From the NCBI GenBank assembly GCA_950295325.1, contig OX485807.1, forward strand, positions 23,905,666 through 23,969,665: 64,000 nt of DNA, given 5' to 3'. Below the pieces are notes generated by a model. The model was not told the origin of the DNA. It did not search any database and was given only the letters and a program-made list of their open reading frames with translations. Origin of the DNA: Polytrichum commune (Eukaryota > Streptophyta > Polytrichopsida > Polytrichales > Polytrichaceae). Positions 47,201 through 56,756 of this stretch are shown one piece after another; position 1 is the first letter of the stretch; every line of letters starts with the position of its first letter. Made by a program: the position numbers and the translations under genes.

Positions 47201-50023
47201 ATGTTCACATTGCAATTCAATCAGATCTTATAAGAAAAATAGTCAATAACTGATTGTACATACAAGTCATTTGCTCAAGAAGCTGACCAAGTGTAACATT
47301 GCCGCCAGAGGTCTTGACAGCCAAGTTTCCTTCTTTCTGCCACAATACCACATATGCATCTCTCCCTATTAGATGACATTTGGTAACCAGCATAAGAATC
47401 AAATTCTAGATACGAAGTTGAAAAATGTGCCGATACAATGTGATGATATAAATCAAACTCTCATCTGATGTACTGTTTCAATAGTGTCAAGAAATTCTTA
47501 ATTCATTCACTGTCACTGGAACTCCACCTAGAGATCAACTTACAAGTGGCTTACATGTTAAAAATTCATGTTGAACTGCTCATTGCCACAAGGTTGGTCA
47601 ATTATTATACTTAAAAAGACCTAGTAGTCCCTTCTTCCACCTGCCTTCAATTCAGTGGAACTTTTTATGTCTAACAAGGCATCCCTAAATTGCAGTGAAG
47701 GATCCTTTCTAACTAAGCAATTGTGTGCTATCTCAAGTCACAACCTGCAGGTCCATATCGGCATTGATATCTAATGGACATATGTTCCAGAGATAAGACT
47801 ATTTCTTGATGCATACAAAACTGTTAGTGCACAGGATTGGTTGGTAAGTAGACTCTGATCGACTGAGGCATTACACTGTCTGCAGAGATCCTTCATTCCC
47901 AGGCAAACTCCACTGAAGAAAGTCTAGAGGAACGTTTTGCAATTGAACATATGGTCACCAGGAAGGCGTCACCATGGCCCTAATTGATGCAAAGCTGACA
48001 GGACCAAGACCTCTTGAAAACTCCAGTGTTCAGGATCTATACTCCAAGTGGTAATAGCCATTCTCCCATGCCTCTCTCATTGACTACTTTTTTGCAGATT
48101 TCAAATGGGCATGAAACAGAAGCCTCACCATACTTTGCACCCGCACTGAGTTCTGACCAGCGTTGACAACTAAGCTGCACCAGCGTGCAGGCATGGCTAC
48201 TCTCAGTCCATCCAGCATTGAACATCTTGAATTTAGGAGATCATTTACTTCTTTGAGATCTGTGCAACCACCTTCTTCAGACTTAGCACCAAGGAAGAAC
48301 CCATAAAGTTCCATATGATATAGAATCAATTCTCAATTCGCAGAGAAGCTCCAAGCCTTGTTAAAAAGTGCATATACAGGAAACGAAATAAAAGGAGAAA
48401 GATCCTTAGTCAGTATATAATATCAGAAAATTTGATTCTGGTCGGTCAAAAACCAGTTGCAAGCACTCTTGATGGAGGTAAGGAAGCATGGTGATGTTCT
48501 AATAAGCTCATCCAGTAAGGATTTTAAGAATCATCAACCCTGGACTAGAGGCACAAGAACTACAGATTCTTTAATTGTCAGAGTTAACAAGAGATTGACA
48601 ACTTACAAACGTTAGTCTGGGAACTTGATATTGAAAATGAAGTCCAGTCACCAACTCTGTGTCCAGCCTTCCACTGAGGCTGCAAAATCATGACCATATA
48701 TATTAAATAGAGACGCCCAAGCTAAACACTCCAATATAGAACTTTAGAACGAGATCTAAAGAATGTAAAGTGTACTTTATGTATTGCTAAGAGCAGATAC
48801 AGACACGGGACTTGGCTATGCAATCATCTAACCTTAAGTAACGTGAGCTTCCAGGTTCCATTATGAATTGACCTTAGGACAAAAATTAATACCCATGGGA
48901 ATGAACTCACCTGAAGCACAATTTCCTCCAGACTGTCCCCCACCGTCACATCCACATCCATGCCTGTTCCAACCATATCTATCTAAATCATGTTTCAGAC
49001 ACAACCTGAAGATCCTGTTGTGATTAACAGCAATTAAAAGCTGAAAACATTGAGCAACGATAACAAGCATGCTAAATTGGTACTTAGTGTTCGCATTTTG
49101 GACCGAGCTTTCAGATTATGATGATTTGATGTGTCTGCACTTCAAATGCAGTTCCCCGTATATGTTGGCGAGGTTGTCTTTCAGACTTAAACGCTCCAGT
49201 ATTGGCATGAGAGGCCATGTACCTGCAGCTTTGCTCCCACTTTCACAGGCAGACGCTTGATGGCAGCATCTGCTTCCTCAACTTGCACGTCCAAGGTTGT
49301 GGTCGCCCAACGCCTGCCCCATCCTGAACAACTTCTGTTGACCTCTGCTGGTTTCCAGCCACCGATAATTCCTGGAGCATATGCCAAAAGGCCATTACAA
49401 ATTCTGCAATAAGAATGGAACTGAAAAGAGGTTTAAGCAATTGGTGCCTGAATGTGGACAGGGCATGCATTCGAAAATTCAAGATGATTGTTTCCAACGA
49501 AGATAAATTAGGTCACCAAATGTGACATCTAGTTTAATTCCAAAGCAACCTCAATGATGTGTATATAATACTCACTCACTGTATGGCAGTATCATTATGG
49601 CAGTAACAGTGAACTCCCTCGGATTCCAGAAGTCCATACACCACTACTCTGCGGGTATTCTGATGCTGCAATGTATGAGGGAGTATACTATACACGTCAT
49701 AGAGGTTGCTTTGATGTTAAACTAGATGTCACATTTGGTTACCTCGTTCATCTTCGGGTTGTAACAATCATGTTGAATTCGCGTATGGATGCCCTGTCCA
49801 CATTCAGGCGCCAATTTCACTACCCTGCGGGTTTTAGATCGCCCACTTGAATTTGCAGAATTAATGATCAACATGTACCTGATAACTCCAATGCCGAGGG
49901 CGATTTCAGAAGTGGCGTCTTGGCCCTCCAGTCCCCGCCAAGCAATGTCTCCCGCATGGCCAATAAAGTCCCACGCACATAACCCCAGTGCACAAATCGC
50001 CCCTGTATACCGAGAATGGCCAT
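44204..50023 (-). CDS. DUF4097/FAM185A-like putative adhesin beta-repeat protein, at least 16 small exons
   Basis: No long frame exists, but minus-strand exons joined at GT/AG sites keep phase and give a protein of short beta-strand repeats rich in TSGG/TGGG turns (VKTSGGNVTLG, IETSGGHF, RTTGGNVSV, NTGGGDML, KSEGGAVKA, SEHGSVHI, TRGGSVEL). This is typical of DUF4097 and metazoan FAM185A proteins. Proposed exons: 50023-49879, 49323-49223, 48982-48911, about 48680-48608, 48259-48134 (or -48129), a possible 29-nt exon near 47755-47783, 47336-47264, 47158-47100, 46599-46476, 46240-46173, one near 46106-46050 (boundaries unsure), 45864-45821, 45464-45401, 45042-44980, 44799 to about 44645, and 44269-44204. 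The first Met (MAILGIQG...) and the 3' end are the weakest parts. Function is unknown; no signal peptide is obvious. Intron 1 is almost wholly an inverted repeat. Confidence 0.72.
49393..49870. repeat. inverted duplication filling intron 1, arms about 235 bp
   Basis: The left arm (about 49393-49627) and the right arm (about 49635-49870) are inverted copies about an axis near 49630. Shared phrases include GCCTGAATGTGGACAGGGCA, ACCAAATGTGACATCTAGTT and 'caaagcaacctc'. About 85% identity over the 135 bp I aligned by eye. The pair lies within proposed intron 1 (49324-49878) of the DUF4097-like gene, so the pre-mRNA could fold into a long hairpin. Confidence 0.85.
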
Positions 50024-51790
50024 CCCAATGACAAATTCAGTTCCTCAACATCTCAAATACTCTTCTACCACGTTCAGTTCGATCGATCCTAACCGAGGCT
50101 TCAACTCGACACGGAGATAAAAAGGGAATACGCAAGTAACCAAAACAAACTTCTGTCTCTCTCGATTTCAAGAGAGACACAGGCAGACAGACAAATAGAC
50201 ACGGATACAGGAAGATTTCAGCATATCGGAAGAAATGTGGCTCACCATCCTGAAGTGAAGCTCGTTAGCTCTTGAAGCAAAAATTATTTCATGACGATGC
50301 AAGGATGAGGAGACCGTGAGCTTCCATCAATGTCGCTCCTGTAACCCTAATTTCCTTTCGGCATTTCGAAACATTTCTACATAGAAGGCCAGCGGAGAAA
50401 TTCCATCAGCCACCAACTCCAATTTGGCTCCAAATAGAGGGGTCTCTACACATTGATGCTGGCACGGTATATCCCCCTCCACACGGCACATCCAATTTCG
50501 CGTGTCAAAATGGTTGCCGTCAACGTTGGACCGGTATAAGGTAGGTATGTGGGTGTTATTTGGTTAGTTTTTCGTGTTCTCCAATTTCTACCAATTAGAT
50601 TTACACAACACAAGTCGTGTTGCATTAGCAAACCTATGATGAAACATCTACAAAACCAGATTGAGAATCGAACCTCCCCTTATTTAGTTATTGTTTTCAA
50701 GTCCAACTAGTTACATGTTATGATTTTTTTGGTTTTCCTTTGATTATTCAGGATATGTTTTGTAGATTTCTCTAAAGTCTTGAACGTCAACCAATTATTT
50801 TTCAAACCCAAACGGTTCATTATAATCAATGGTTGATTCTCCTCATTCATTGATTGTAAGCCCACTCAAATATTTGATACTTGGTGGGTATTACAAGGTG
50901 AAAGAGTTTTTTTTATAGGGTGTCCAACTCATTATTTTGGTTCAATGTAGTGCATCACTCTCAACATGGCACATGCAATTTCTAATTTCTAAAAGTGGTA
51001 TCAAAAAACCTACTTGACTAATGCAAAATTTGTTATTCAATTCAAAACTAGGTACTTGATAAAAAATAATTAGAATTATCTTTCCAAGTTATTATTATTA
51101 GTGCCATCTTAATAGTATGTTGATACTACAATGGTCTAATTTCACTTACATACAAATGAGGTTCTTTCATGGATTATAATCCCAAACGGTATAAGAAACA
51201 AGATGAATATTTATTTGTTTGCCATAGTGAGTGTTTCTATTCGAAGGTTTGCAGTGCAATAACGTCTTACTTAAGAGCTCAAATTGTTAACAAAAGTTCA
51301 GTAAGTTGTTCGGACCTTATAAAACATTCACAACTTTGCTTGATAAAGTTTACATTCTCATTAAATAGTTATCGCACTACATAACTTTGAATAACAACAC
51401 TCGCTAATTGGGATAATTACTGTAGTTTGATTACACATAGAGTTTGCAAATACAAACTGCCGCAAGAATGTATATAAATTCCACATGTATTTGATTGTTG
51501 GAAATGTCCTCACCATTAAATAAAATGCAATGCCTGACGCTTGCACAGTGGGAAGCAAAGTCCTTGGTGTAACATTCGCCCTCACCGAGAGCAACAGATC
51601 GAGGCCGTCAACAGGAAAATCGAAGTTAGATCTGGGCCGTCGATGTTCGACAACAGGCACGGCATGGATTCATGGAAGTAACCTAGTTATGAGCATGGAA
51701 ATGGAAAATACCCCTGGATGGCTCTAGAAGGAGAGAGGCTCCATCTTGGGCCGTCGATGGGGTTCATCGGACGGCTAGGTGACCGACATT
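50024..51790. other. intergenic between divergent DUF4097-like and HSP90 genes
   Basis: The part next to 50024 probably holds the 5' leader and promoter of the minus-strand gene (a possible donor-bearing leader exon ends near 50250, at ATG|GTGAGC on the minus strand). A half-copy of the 31495-31929 foldback family lies at about 50690-50860. The rest (50.9-51.7 kb) is AT-rich without recognised features. Confidence 0.45.
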
Positions 51791-51836
51791 GGAAGCCTCT
51801 AGATCGTCTGTAAGGGCCTTGGTTCTGGTATATGAA
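51721..51836 (+). promoter_or_regulatory. candidate HSP90 promoter: imperfect heat-shock elements and TATA-like box
   Basis: A TATA-like TATATGAA is at 51829-51836. Just upstream, 51791-51805 reads gGAAg-cCTCt-aGATc, three contiguous nGAAn/nTTCn-type pentamers with two mismatches. A second partial site, gCTCtaGAAg, is at 51721-51730. No perfect heat-shock element was found by eye within about 300 bp of the start codon, so constitutive expression is also possible. The implied leader is about 230 nt. Confidence 0.35.
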
Positions 51837-52093
51837 AAGCGCCTCCATCCCCGGCTCCTCTGTCTTTCAATATTGCATCGGTGCAGGCTCTTCGAAGATA
51901 GTACGCAACGGCCGTTTAGGTTTCAGGCGACTTCGGCCCGCCTACATATTTTCGAGCGAAATTCGTGTTTGATATCGTTGCGTTTTTGCCATTTTGCGGA
52001 ACGAGGCATTCGAGCGGTGCGACAGTTAGGTTTTTGGGAGCGCTCTGCCGAAGAAGCGTGGTTTGTGGTTTGCAGTTGGGAGAAGAGGCAAAC

Positions 52094-54481
52094 ATGGCGG
52101 AGACGGATGTGAGCATGGCGGGAGGGGAGGTTGAGACTTTCGCCTTCCAGGCGGAGATCAACCAGCTTTTGAGTTTGATCATCAACACCTTCTACAGCAA
52201 TAAGGAGATCTTCTTGCGAGAGCTTATCAGTAACTGTTCAGATGTAAGTGCACCAACTTTGTGCCATGTTTTGTATGCCTATCAGATGAAATAGGGAAGA
52301 AACGACTTGTCTGTACTTTCTCAATGGCGTTTGTGCGTGTGCGTTGGGTATGTTTTTGCTGAAGAGGTTTTATTGGGGTGTGTATTTTGTCACAATAATT
52401 TAAGCATGTGATTCGCTATGTGCAAGCGAAATAATGGTGACGGCGTCGGCCGACGAGTTGGACCGACTTGGGTAGTTACGTAAGTGTTATGGTTGATGTT
52501 TCAGGCCTTGGACAAAATTCGTTTCGAGTCGTTGACGGACAAGAGCAAGCTGGAGGGACAGCCGGAGCTTTTCATTCACATCGTTCCCGACAAGGCTAAC
52601 AACACGTTGAGCATTATCGATAGCGGTATTGGTATGACTAAGGCCGACATGGTAAACAACCTGGGAACCATCGCGAGATCAGGCACGAAGGAGTTTATGG
52701 AGGCCCTTACCGCCGGTGCCGACGTGAGCATGATCGGTCAGTTCGGTGTGGGTTTCTACTCCGCGTACTTGGTAGCCGAGAAGGTGGTTGTGACCTCGAA
52801 GCACAACGACGACGAGCAGTACCTGTGGGAGTCGCAGGCCGGGGGTTCTTTCACAATCACCAGGGACACGACAGGAGAGCAGCTGGGACGCGGAACGCAC
52901 ATCAAGTTGTACTTGAAGGAGGACCAACTGGAGTACTTGGAGGAGAGGAGGCTGAAGGATTTGGTGAAGAAGCATTCGGAGTTCATCAGCTATCCGATTT
53001 CTCTGTGGACGGAGAAGATGACCGAGAAGGAAGTGTCGGACGACGAGGACGAAGAGGAGAAAGAAGCAGAGGAAGGGAAGATCGAGGAAGTGGACGAGGA
53101 GAAGGAGAAGGGGGAGAAGAAGAAGAAGAAGGTGAAGGAAGTGTCGCACGAGTGGGCTCTGGTGAACAAGCAGAAGCCGATTTGGATGCGGAAGCCCGAG
53201 GACGTGACGAAGGACGAGTACGCGGCATTCTACAAGAGTCTGACGAACGACTGGGAGGAGCATCTGTCGGTGAAGCACTTCTCCGTGGAGGGGCAGTTGG
53301 AGTTCAAGTCGGTGCTGTTCGTGCCGAAGAGGGCTCCGTTCGATCTGTTCGATTCGCGGAAGAAGCAGAACAACATCAAGCTGTACGTGCGGAGGGTGTT
53401 CATCATGGACAACTGCGAGGACCTGATCCCCGAGTACCTGGGTTTCGTGAAGGGAGTGGTGGACTCGGAGGACCTGCCACTGAACATCTCTCGCGAGACT
53501 CTGCAGCAGAACAAGATCCTGAAGGTGATCAGGAAGAACCTGGTGAAGAAGTGCATGGAAATGTTCCAGGAGATCGCGGAGAACAAGGAGGACTACAACA
53601 AGTTCTACGAAGCGTTTTCGAAGAACCTGAAGTTAGGTATCCACGAGGATTCCCAGAACAGGAACAAGCTGGCGGATCTGCTACGGTACCACTCGACGAA
53701 GAGCGGCGACGAGATGACGAGCCTGAAGGACTACGTGACCCGGATGAAGGAAGGACAGAAGGACATCTTCTACATCACGGGAGAGAGCAAGAAGGCGGTG
53801 GAGAACTCGCCGTTTTTGGAGAAGCTGAAGAGGAGGGGGTACGAGGTGCTGTTTTTGGTGGACGCGATCGACGAGTACGCGGTGGGTCAGCTTAAGGAAT
53901 ACGACGGGAAGAAGTTGGTGTCGGCAACGAAGGAGGGATTGCACTTGGAGGAGACGGAGGAGGAGAAGAAGAAGAAGGAGGAGAAGATGGCGAAGTTCGA
54001 GCCGTTGTGCAAGACGGTGAAGGAGATATTGGGCGACAGGGTAGAGAAGGTAGTGGTTTCGGACAGAATCGTGGATTCGCCTTGCGTGCTGGTGACGGGG
54101 GAGTACGGATGGACGGCGAACATGGAGAGAATCATGAAGGCGCAGGCGTTGCGCGACAGCAGCATGTCGGGGTACATGTCATCGAAGAAGACGATGGAGC
54201 TGAACCCCGACAACCCGATCATGGAGGAGTTGAGGAAGAGAGCGGAGGTGGACAAGAACGACAAGAGCGTGAAGGACTTGGTGTTGCTGCTTTTCGAGAC
54301 GTCTCTATTGACGTCGGGATTCAGCTTGGACGAGCCCAACACATTCGGGAACCGCATCCACCGCATGTTGAAGTTGGGTTTGAGCATCGACGACGACGCG
54401 TCTGCAGAGGCGGATGCGGAGATGCCAGCTCTGGAGGCCGATGCCGAGGAGGAGGGAAGCAAGATGGAGGAAGTAGATTAA
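52094..54481 (+). CDS. HSP90: cytosolic HSP90 chaperone (708 aa, two exons)
   Basis: An ATP-dependent dimeric chaperone that matures client proteins such as kinases and receptors. Exon 1 (52094-52243, 50 codons) ends RELISNCSD; intron 52244-52504 (GTAAGT...TTTCAG); exon 2 (52505-54481) resumes ALDKIRFES in phase 0. The N-terminal ATPase shows the Asn47/Asp50 pair, DSGIGMT (about 89-95) and GQFGVG (about 128-133). Next comes an acidic/lysine-rich linker ([12 protein letters not shown]...KKKKK, about residues 230-275), then a middle domain with the ATP-contacting Arg in [11 protein letters not shown]. The protein ends in MEEVD, the TPR-co-chaperone tail that marks the cytosolic class. There is no ER-retention signal or transit peptide. 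The second coding exon is GC-rich at third positions, which creates long spurious frames on both strands. Confidence 0.97.
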
Positions 54482-55557
54482 GCATTAACAGCAAGAGCTC
54501 CACGTTTAGTAACTATTGAGGCTTAACGTTTTTTTTTCATGACGATGGGAGGTCTGTCGGCGAGAGGGTAAATCATGCCCTGGTTTTGTAGTTTTGTAGC
54601 ATACAAATGGATAAAGATATAAAGATGGACCTGGTTGCGCATTCATTTAACATTACGCATTATCAGCTCCAGGCTCTTTGAGTTGGTATTGATATAAATG
54701 TCAATTACGTGAAGCACAATTTCTTCTATGCTGTACCTCAGTGGCAATGCCTGTTTATCCAGATCATGTTTTGGACACGTGTTGAAGATTCTGTTGAATG
54801 TAATCAATATCGGATAGCTGAATGTTGAGGAATCGTAAATTGCACAATGGCTGTGTAGAAGTTGGCATTTAGAAAGTTTCTCGGTTTATGATTATTCTGC
54901 ACTTATGGGTTACCTTATGAAAAAATATGTTCAAGTAAGTTCCATGCCACTGTGTTTCTGTGCATGCATACAACCGGGGAGATTCACCTAATCAAGCAAG
55001 AGCAATAGCTACGAAAATGCATTTGAGCTACGAACTGATATTCTTCTAATTGTGTCAAAATCGACCCTATGCCAAATTTTGCTTCTTTTCGAACTGGGTG
55101 ACTTTGAAGTGAAGGGGACGATGTATTTAGTGAAGTCTTGTTGCGATCCAACTGGATTGTATCCAATGTGACCGAACGGGTATCCTAACCCCGTGCCCGT
55201 CCACAAAAAGACATCCGGTGCCCTGCAAAACCCTCGTAACCTAATGCACCGTCCATTGCTCCATCTTATGAGTCTCGACATGTATGCCAGTGCTTTGTGC
55301 ATGACCTTTGCCCACACACATGTTCACATCCATGTCGTCGTAAAACAGTCGCCTAGTGCATAGTGTGCAATGATGGATTGCACCACATAGTGGGCATGGG
55401 ATTACATGCCATGGCCCATGGTATAGGCATTCTACCCAACAACCTCGCTACATGACCCTAGGTGGGCCAAGTTTTTTGAAACCAAGGATGTGTTGCCACT
55501 CAATTCGCTAGCTTTCCTGCACCATCTAAACCCTAGGTCTAGTGCATAGAGGCACAA
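54482..55557. other. HSP90 3' region and intergenic DNA
   Basis: The HSP90 3' UTR should begin here; no poly(A) site was fixed. It contains the duplicated DUF4097-like exon fragment (54660-54910). From 54.9 to 55.5 kb I see no recognised feature. Confidence 0.45.
54660..54910 (-). pseudogene. decayed duplicate of a DUF4097-like exon and flanking introns
   Basis: This aligns in the same orientation to about 48850-49140, the region around proposed exon 3 of the DUF4097-like gene. Shared phrases include 'gctccaggctc/gcttccaggttc', GAAGCACAATTTC, CAATGCCTGTT/CATGCCTGTT, ATCATGTTT, GACAC and GAAGATTCTGTTG. The splice donor and reading frame are not preserved, so it is a non-functional gene fragment left by local duplication. 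Confidence 0.65.
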
Positions 55558-55590
55558 TTGGAGTCGCATAGTTTTGAAAATTGGGGTAAG

Positions 55591-56061
55591 ATGGACGATT
55601 TTGCTACCAAAAAGGAGGACGATTATGGTGAAATGTACAAGTTACAAAATGAGGTAATTTTGGAGCATCTTAGGAGTGGAGTGCAACAACTACCTCCGGG
55701 TTCTTTCTCGTTCAAAGACTTGAAATCGACATGGAGAATTCTACATGGGAACAAGGTTCAGGTGGCGCTTATCTATGGGGAGAAGGTGGAGGATTTCATT
55801 GGGGGAGAGGAGAGAGTTGGGGAGAAATCGCACAAGTTTGTTAGGATAGATCCAAGGACAAATGCCAACTCGAAGCACCTTAGAGCAAATTGCTACTTGG
55901 AGCATGCAAGGTTTTGTTTGTTGAGCCATTCTACCCCATTTGCATTACTATGGCCATTTGCAATGCGGCTGCCATCCAAGTCACCTCACCTACCATCTAC
56001 TATTCAAATGCCGATTCAAAGACCCTCTCTTGCCCTCTCCACACGTATTCTGCAAGTCTGA
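55591..56061 (+). CDS. unrecognised ORF, possibly a gene fragment
   Basis: From ATG 55591 an open frame of about 156 codons begins MDDFATKKEDDYGEMYKLQ. Its first part looks coding (charged, with PPGSFSFKDLKSTWRILHG, VALIYGEKVEDFIGGEE, HLRANCYLEHARF). After about 55920 the composition becomes atypical. I do not recognise the family. It lies immediately upstream of the decayed gypsy element and may be a fragment of a repeated gene or transposon passenger. Confidence 0.3.
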   Translation: MDDFATKKEDDYGEMYKLQNEVILEHLRSGVQQLPPGSFSFKDLKSTWRILHGNKVQVALIYGEKVEDFIGGEERVGEKSHKFVRIDPRTNANSKHLRANCYLEHARFCLLSHSTPFALLWPFAMRLPSKSPHLPSTIQMPIQRPSLALSTRILQV

Positions 56062-56145
56062 TGGGGTCCCTCTTCCTTCTATGCACGTTTCCTCCTTCTT
56101 TTTAAGTTCTCTCCGTCTCCTCTGTTTCAAATTGCTGAAACTTGT

Positions 56146-56701
56146 TGTCGTGAAGCAAATTTTTTCATGTCGTGAAGCAAACTTTTATAAAAAATTAAAA
56201 TTAAAAATTAAAAATTAAAAAATTTGTTTGATTTCATAGAATAGATAGTATAAAGGAAGGTTATGAGTGATCACCTAGTTGTCTTGAGATAGTGGATTGT
56301 GTAAAGTTAGATAGTTGATAGTTATTCATTGAAAGTTTCTTAGAAAATAGAGAGTTGTCTTAAGTTCATAATTAAAAGTTAGTTGATTGGTAGTTATCTA
56401 TAGAAAGTTGCTTAGAAGATAGTGAGTTATCTTAAGTTAGTAGTTAAGAGTTAGATAGTTGAGAGTTATCCATAGGAAGTTGCTAAAGAAAAGGTGAGTT
56501 GTCTTAAGTTAGGAGTATGGATGTCTACAATGCGAATGGATATATAAAGATGGGGAAGAGGAAGTCTTCTCTCTCCTTGAACAATTTTCCCCACTCTCAT
56601 GTTTTCATCAAGTTTTTGAGTTGAAATTTTCTCGTCCTTAATTTGATCTAGTTGCAGCTAGGAGCCCGGTGTTTTCCCTTAGCATAACTCTTTACATGAC
56701 A
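56146..56701 (+). repeat. 5' LTR of decayed gypsy element (556 bp)
   Basis: Begins TGTCGTGAAGCAAA and ends TTTACATGACA. It contains three approximately 75-bp AT-rich units ('gttatctatagaaagttgcttagaagatag' type, 56300-56510) and a TATA box TATATAAAG at about 56541-56549, a likely promoter. Confidence 0.85.
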
Positions 56702-56756
56702 TTTTTGGTGCTTCCACTGAGAGTCGCTTTGGGGCAACTAGATTGGTTAGGGCGTA

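Noticed and set aside
52825-53895. 356-codon plus-strand frame inside HSP90 exon 2, and several minus-strand frames of 80-199 codons there
   Set aside because: They overlap the highly conserved HSP90 frame; GC-rich third positions remove stops in other frames. Compositions are low-complexity (Gly/Arg/Glu or Leu/His rich).
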